Made by a program: the position numbers and the translations under genes
Source: Cytophagales bacterium
GTDB lineage: Bacteria; Bacteroidota; Bacteroidia; Cytophagales; Cyclobacteriaceae
Direction: 5' to 3'
NCBI GenBank assembly: GCA_022360015.1
Contig: JAKSDQ010000248.1
Span: 62,001-126,000, forward strand
DNA length: 64,000 nucleotides
Notes under the pieces: generated by a model
Told to the model about the DNA's origin: nothing
What the model saw: the letters and a program-made list of their open reading frames with translations, nothing else
Database searches by the model: none
Part shown: positions 62,450 through 64,000 of the stretch, piece after piece
Layout: every line of letters begins with the position of its first letter
Numbering within the stretch: position 1 is the stretch's first letter

Positions 62450-63052
62450 ATGGACATTCAAAGCCTGCCAGAGCCAATAAATATTAACTTGCCAGACGCC
62501 GATCTGGTCTATTACCCGCATTTTTTTAGCACAGAGGTAAGCCAAAACCTGATGCAGGCCTTAATCAGTCACATAACATGGAAACATGAAAAAATTACAA
62601 TCTTTGGTAAAAAGGTTTTGCAGCCACGTTTAACCGCCTATTACGGTAATCCGGGTAAGCCTTATGCGTATTCTCATATTAGCCTGGATCCCAATCCCTG
62701 GACCAATGACCTGCTTTTTATTAAAAACAGCATAGAAGACATAAGTGGTCACCGATTTACCAGTGTATTGTTAAACTACTACCGGGATGGGCATGATAGT
62801 ATGGGCTGGCATAGTGACGATGAAAAGGAGTTGGGCATAAACCCTGTGATCGGATCCGTAAGTTTCGGTGCTTCCAGAAAATTTATGTTCAAACATAAAA
62901 AGGATAAAACATTAAAATCATCTATTATGCTGGAAAATGGCAGCTTGTTGCTCATGCAAGGTGCCACACAGCATCACTGGCAGCATCAAATTCCCAAAAC
63001 CAAAAAGCCACTTGGCGCTCGCATTAATCTCACCTTTAGAAAAATTATATAA
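62450..63052 (+). CDS. AlkB-like 2-oxoglutarate/Fe(II) dioxygenase
   Basis: The 200-residue protein has the iron ligands His121 and Asp123 (GWHSDDE) and His179 (HHWQHQIPK), plus the 2-oxoglutarate arginines Arg191 and Arg197 (RINLTFR). The substrate loop QPRLTAYYG and VLLNYYRDGHDSMGWH are typical of the AlkB/ALKBH2-3 type. It oxidatively removes methyl groups from 1-methyladenine and 3-methylcytosine in DNA or RNA. It is convergent with the Ada-like gene. Confidence 0.94.
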   Translation: MDIQSLPEPININLPDADLVYYPHFFSTEVSQNLMQALISHITWKHEKITIFGKKVLQPRLTAYYGNPGKPYAYSHISLDPNPWTNDLLFIKNSIEDISGHRFTSVLLNYYRDGHDSMGWHSDDEKELGINPVIGSVSFGASRKFMFKHKKDKTLKSSIMLENGSLLLMQGATQHHWQHQIPKTKKPLGARINLTFRKII

Positions 63053-63115
63053 CCGTCTCCCGGTAACCGGCATATTTGTCTCTCACATGCTTCTATGTGT
63101 AGAAATCACCCACTT

Positions 63116-63985
63116 TCAAAACCTCTGCGTCTCTTTGTGTCTTAGTGCCTCCTGCAACTGAGCGGCCTCCCAGCCAATCATTGCTTTTTTCCGTGGTGAA
63201 CCCCAGCGGTACTGACCTATAGCCCCGATTTTATTGATAACGCGATGGCAGGGAATAATAAACCCAACCGGATTCGCACCAATTGCGCTGCCAACAGCCC
63301 TGGATGCAGCAGGTTTGCCGATGGCTTTGGCCACGCTATCATACGATGCTAAACTTCCGGGTGGTATTTGTAATAAAGCCTTCCATACCTTCAACTGGAA
63401 ATTCGTGCCCTTTATTAACAACGTAATTTTTCTTTGTCCCAAGTCCTGATCTGCTTTGAATAGCCGCTCATGATAAGTATTGGTATAAACCGGATTTTCT
63501 TCAAAGACCGCATAGGTCCATTGGTTTTTTAATATATCCATATACCTTTGCTTCTCATTTTCCGCAGCAAAATGTAAAGCGCAAATACCTCTTTCCGTAA
63601 CTGCCAGCATATAGGATCCGAATGTCGACCGGTGAAACCCATAATAAATCTTTAACCCTTCGCCGCTTGTCCGGTATTCACCTGGCGTGACCGCCTCAAT
63701 GTTCACAAACAAATCGTGCAACCTTGACGGAGCAGACAAGCCGGACTGGAACGATGCCTCAAAAACCGACTGACTGTCGGACAGTACTTTTTTGGCATAT
63801 TCCAGGGTCAAAAACTGTATAAACTTCTTAGGGCTTACACCTGCCCAATCCTTAAATAACCTTTGAAAATGGAAGGGGCTTAAACAGACATGATCAGCTA
63901 TTTCCTCTAACGAGGGTTGGGATTTATAATTAGCTTCAATGTATTGGATGGCCTTTTCAACCCTGTAATAATCAAAGTTTTCCAT
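63116..63985 (-). CDS. AraC-type regulator fused to methylated-DNA-cysteine methyltransferase (Ada-like)
   Basis: Residues ~5-100 are an AraC helix-turn-helix domain (EEIADHVCLSPFHFQRLFKDWAG). Residues ~110-280 form an O6-methylguanine-DNA methyltransferase with the acceptor Cys in PCHRV (Cys246) and ASRAVGSAIGANP. The N-terminal Ada zinc domain that repairs phosphotriesters is absent, so induction by methylated Cys69 as in E. coli Ada cannot occur; regulation is different or constitutive. ATG 63985 is preferred to TTG 63991. The last ~14 residues (LQEALRHKETQRF) are translated from a dispersed repeat. Confidence 0.93.
   Translation of the reverse strand: MENFDYYRVEKAIQYIEANYKSQPSLEEIADHVCLSPFHFQRLFKDWAGVSPKKFIQFLTLEYAKKVLSDSQSVFEASFQSGLSAPSRLHDLFVNIEAVTPGEYRTSGEGLKIYYGFHRSTFGSYMLAVTERGICALHFAAENEKQRYMDILKNQWTYAVFEENPVYTNTYHERLFKADQDLGQRKITLLIKGTNFQLKVWKALLQIPPGSLASYDSVAKAIGKPAASRAVGSAIGANPVGFIIPCHRVINKIGAIGQYRWGSPRKKAMIGWEAAQLQEALRHKETQRF
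63120..63155. repeat. Dispersed GTGCCT-rich repeat, copy D, inside a gene's 3' end
   Basis: CCTCTGCGTCTCTTTGTGTC continues TTAGTGCCTCC, matching copies A-C. It forms the last codons of the Ada-like gene. Confidence 0.7.
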
Positions 63986-64000
63986 GATCAATGCTTTTAT

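Noticed and set aside
1-64000. tRNA, rRNA, CRISPR and prophage genes
   Set aside because: I looked for conserved T-loop sequences, regular spaced repeats and phage structural genes by eye and saw none; a covariance search would be decisive.

Overview
The window looks like chromosomal DNA of a member of the Bacteroidetes, most likely Cytophagales. The reasons are the moderate GC content, two CarboxypepD-plug type TonB-dependent receptors, a two-component sensor with a double Reg_prop beta-propeller, several promoters of the Bacteroidetes form TTTG-N19/20-TAnnTTTG, and families typical of the phylum (DUF2007 protein, MutS-like membrane ATPase, PrcB-domain lipoprotein). No tRNA, rRNA, CRISPR array, transposase or prophage gene was seen. 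The placement is inference from gene content.

Layout. 1-12 kb: a Pycsar-effector-like membrane protein with a dead-looking HD domain faces a plus-strand series: a metallophosphoesterase/kinase-like/Omp85-barrel fusion, a small outer-membrane protein, a propeller-PAS histidine kinase, its sigma-54-type response regulator, then a cysteine-less thioredoxin-fold protein overlapping a Crp/Fnr regulator. 12-24.5 kb: ten same-strand genes for carbohydrate hydrolysis and oxidation (GMC oxidoreductase, VOC, YHS, GlcG/HbpS, gluconolactonase-like, glucose-1-dehydrogenase-like SDR, GH63/MGH1-like hydrolase, glycogen-debranching-type GH, MIP channel, SDR), with a convergent glycerate kinase. 25.8-29.2 kb: a TonB receptor and a lipoprotein, each preceded by GCAAC-N3-GTTGC palindromes on its promoter, suggesting a shared metal-type repressor. 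29.2-32.1 kb: a gene-poor patch with small proteins, decayed coding sequence, hairpins and three sigma-54-like promoter motifs, each near a TTCCC/GGGAA dyad.

32.1-37.1 kb: a PnuC-family transporter and an NadR-type kinase, then two TPP riboswitches in tandem in front of a TonB receptor (presumed thiamin uptake). 37-46 kb: housekeeping genes (prmC, ribD, free methionine-R-sulfoxide reductase, psd, gdhA, cdsA, CPBP protease, dusB) and the remnant of an EamA transporter. 46-53.3 kb: an S15-type hydrolase, a fatty-acid desaturase, a membrane MutS-like ATPase and purK-purE. 53.3-58.3 kb: the threonine operon thrA-thrB-thrC behind a complete-looking attenuator with a Thr/Ile-rich leader peptide. 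58.3-64 kb: hypothetical proteins, an M20 peptidase, and an alkylation-repair pair (AlkB-like and an AraC-Ogt fusion).

Two families of short dispersed repeats recur between genes: a GTGCCT-rich sequence (about 13.6, 39.8, 58.4 and 63.1 kb) and a 31-bp hairpin (58.3 and 60.3 kb, with diverged relatives near 29.8-29.9 kb). The features most worth a second look are the threonine attenuator, the tandem TPP riboswitches, the palindrome-controlled TonB receptor/lipoprotein pair, the sigma-54-like small-gene patch, the three-domain outer-membrane fusion, and the possible glucosylglycerate or glycogen oxidation cluster.
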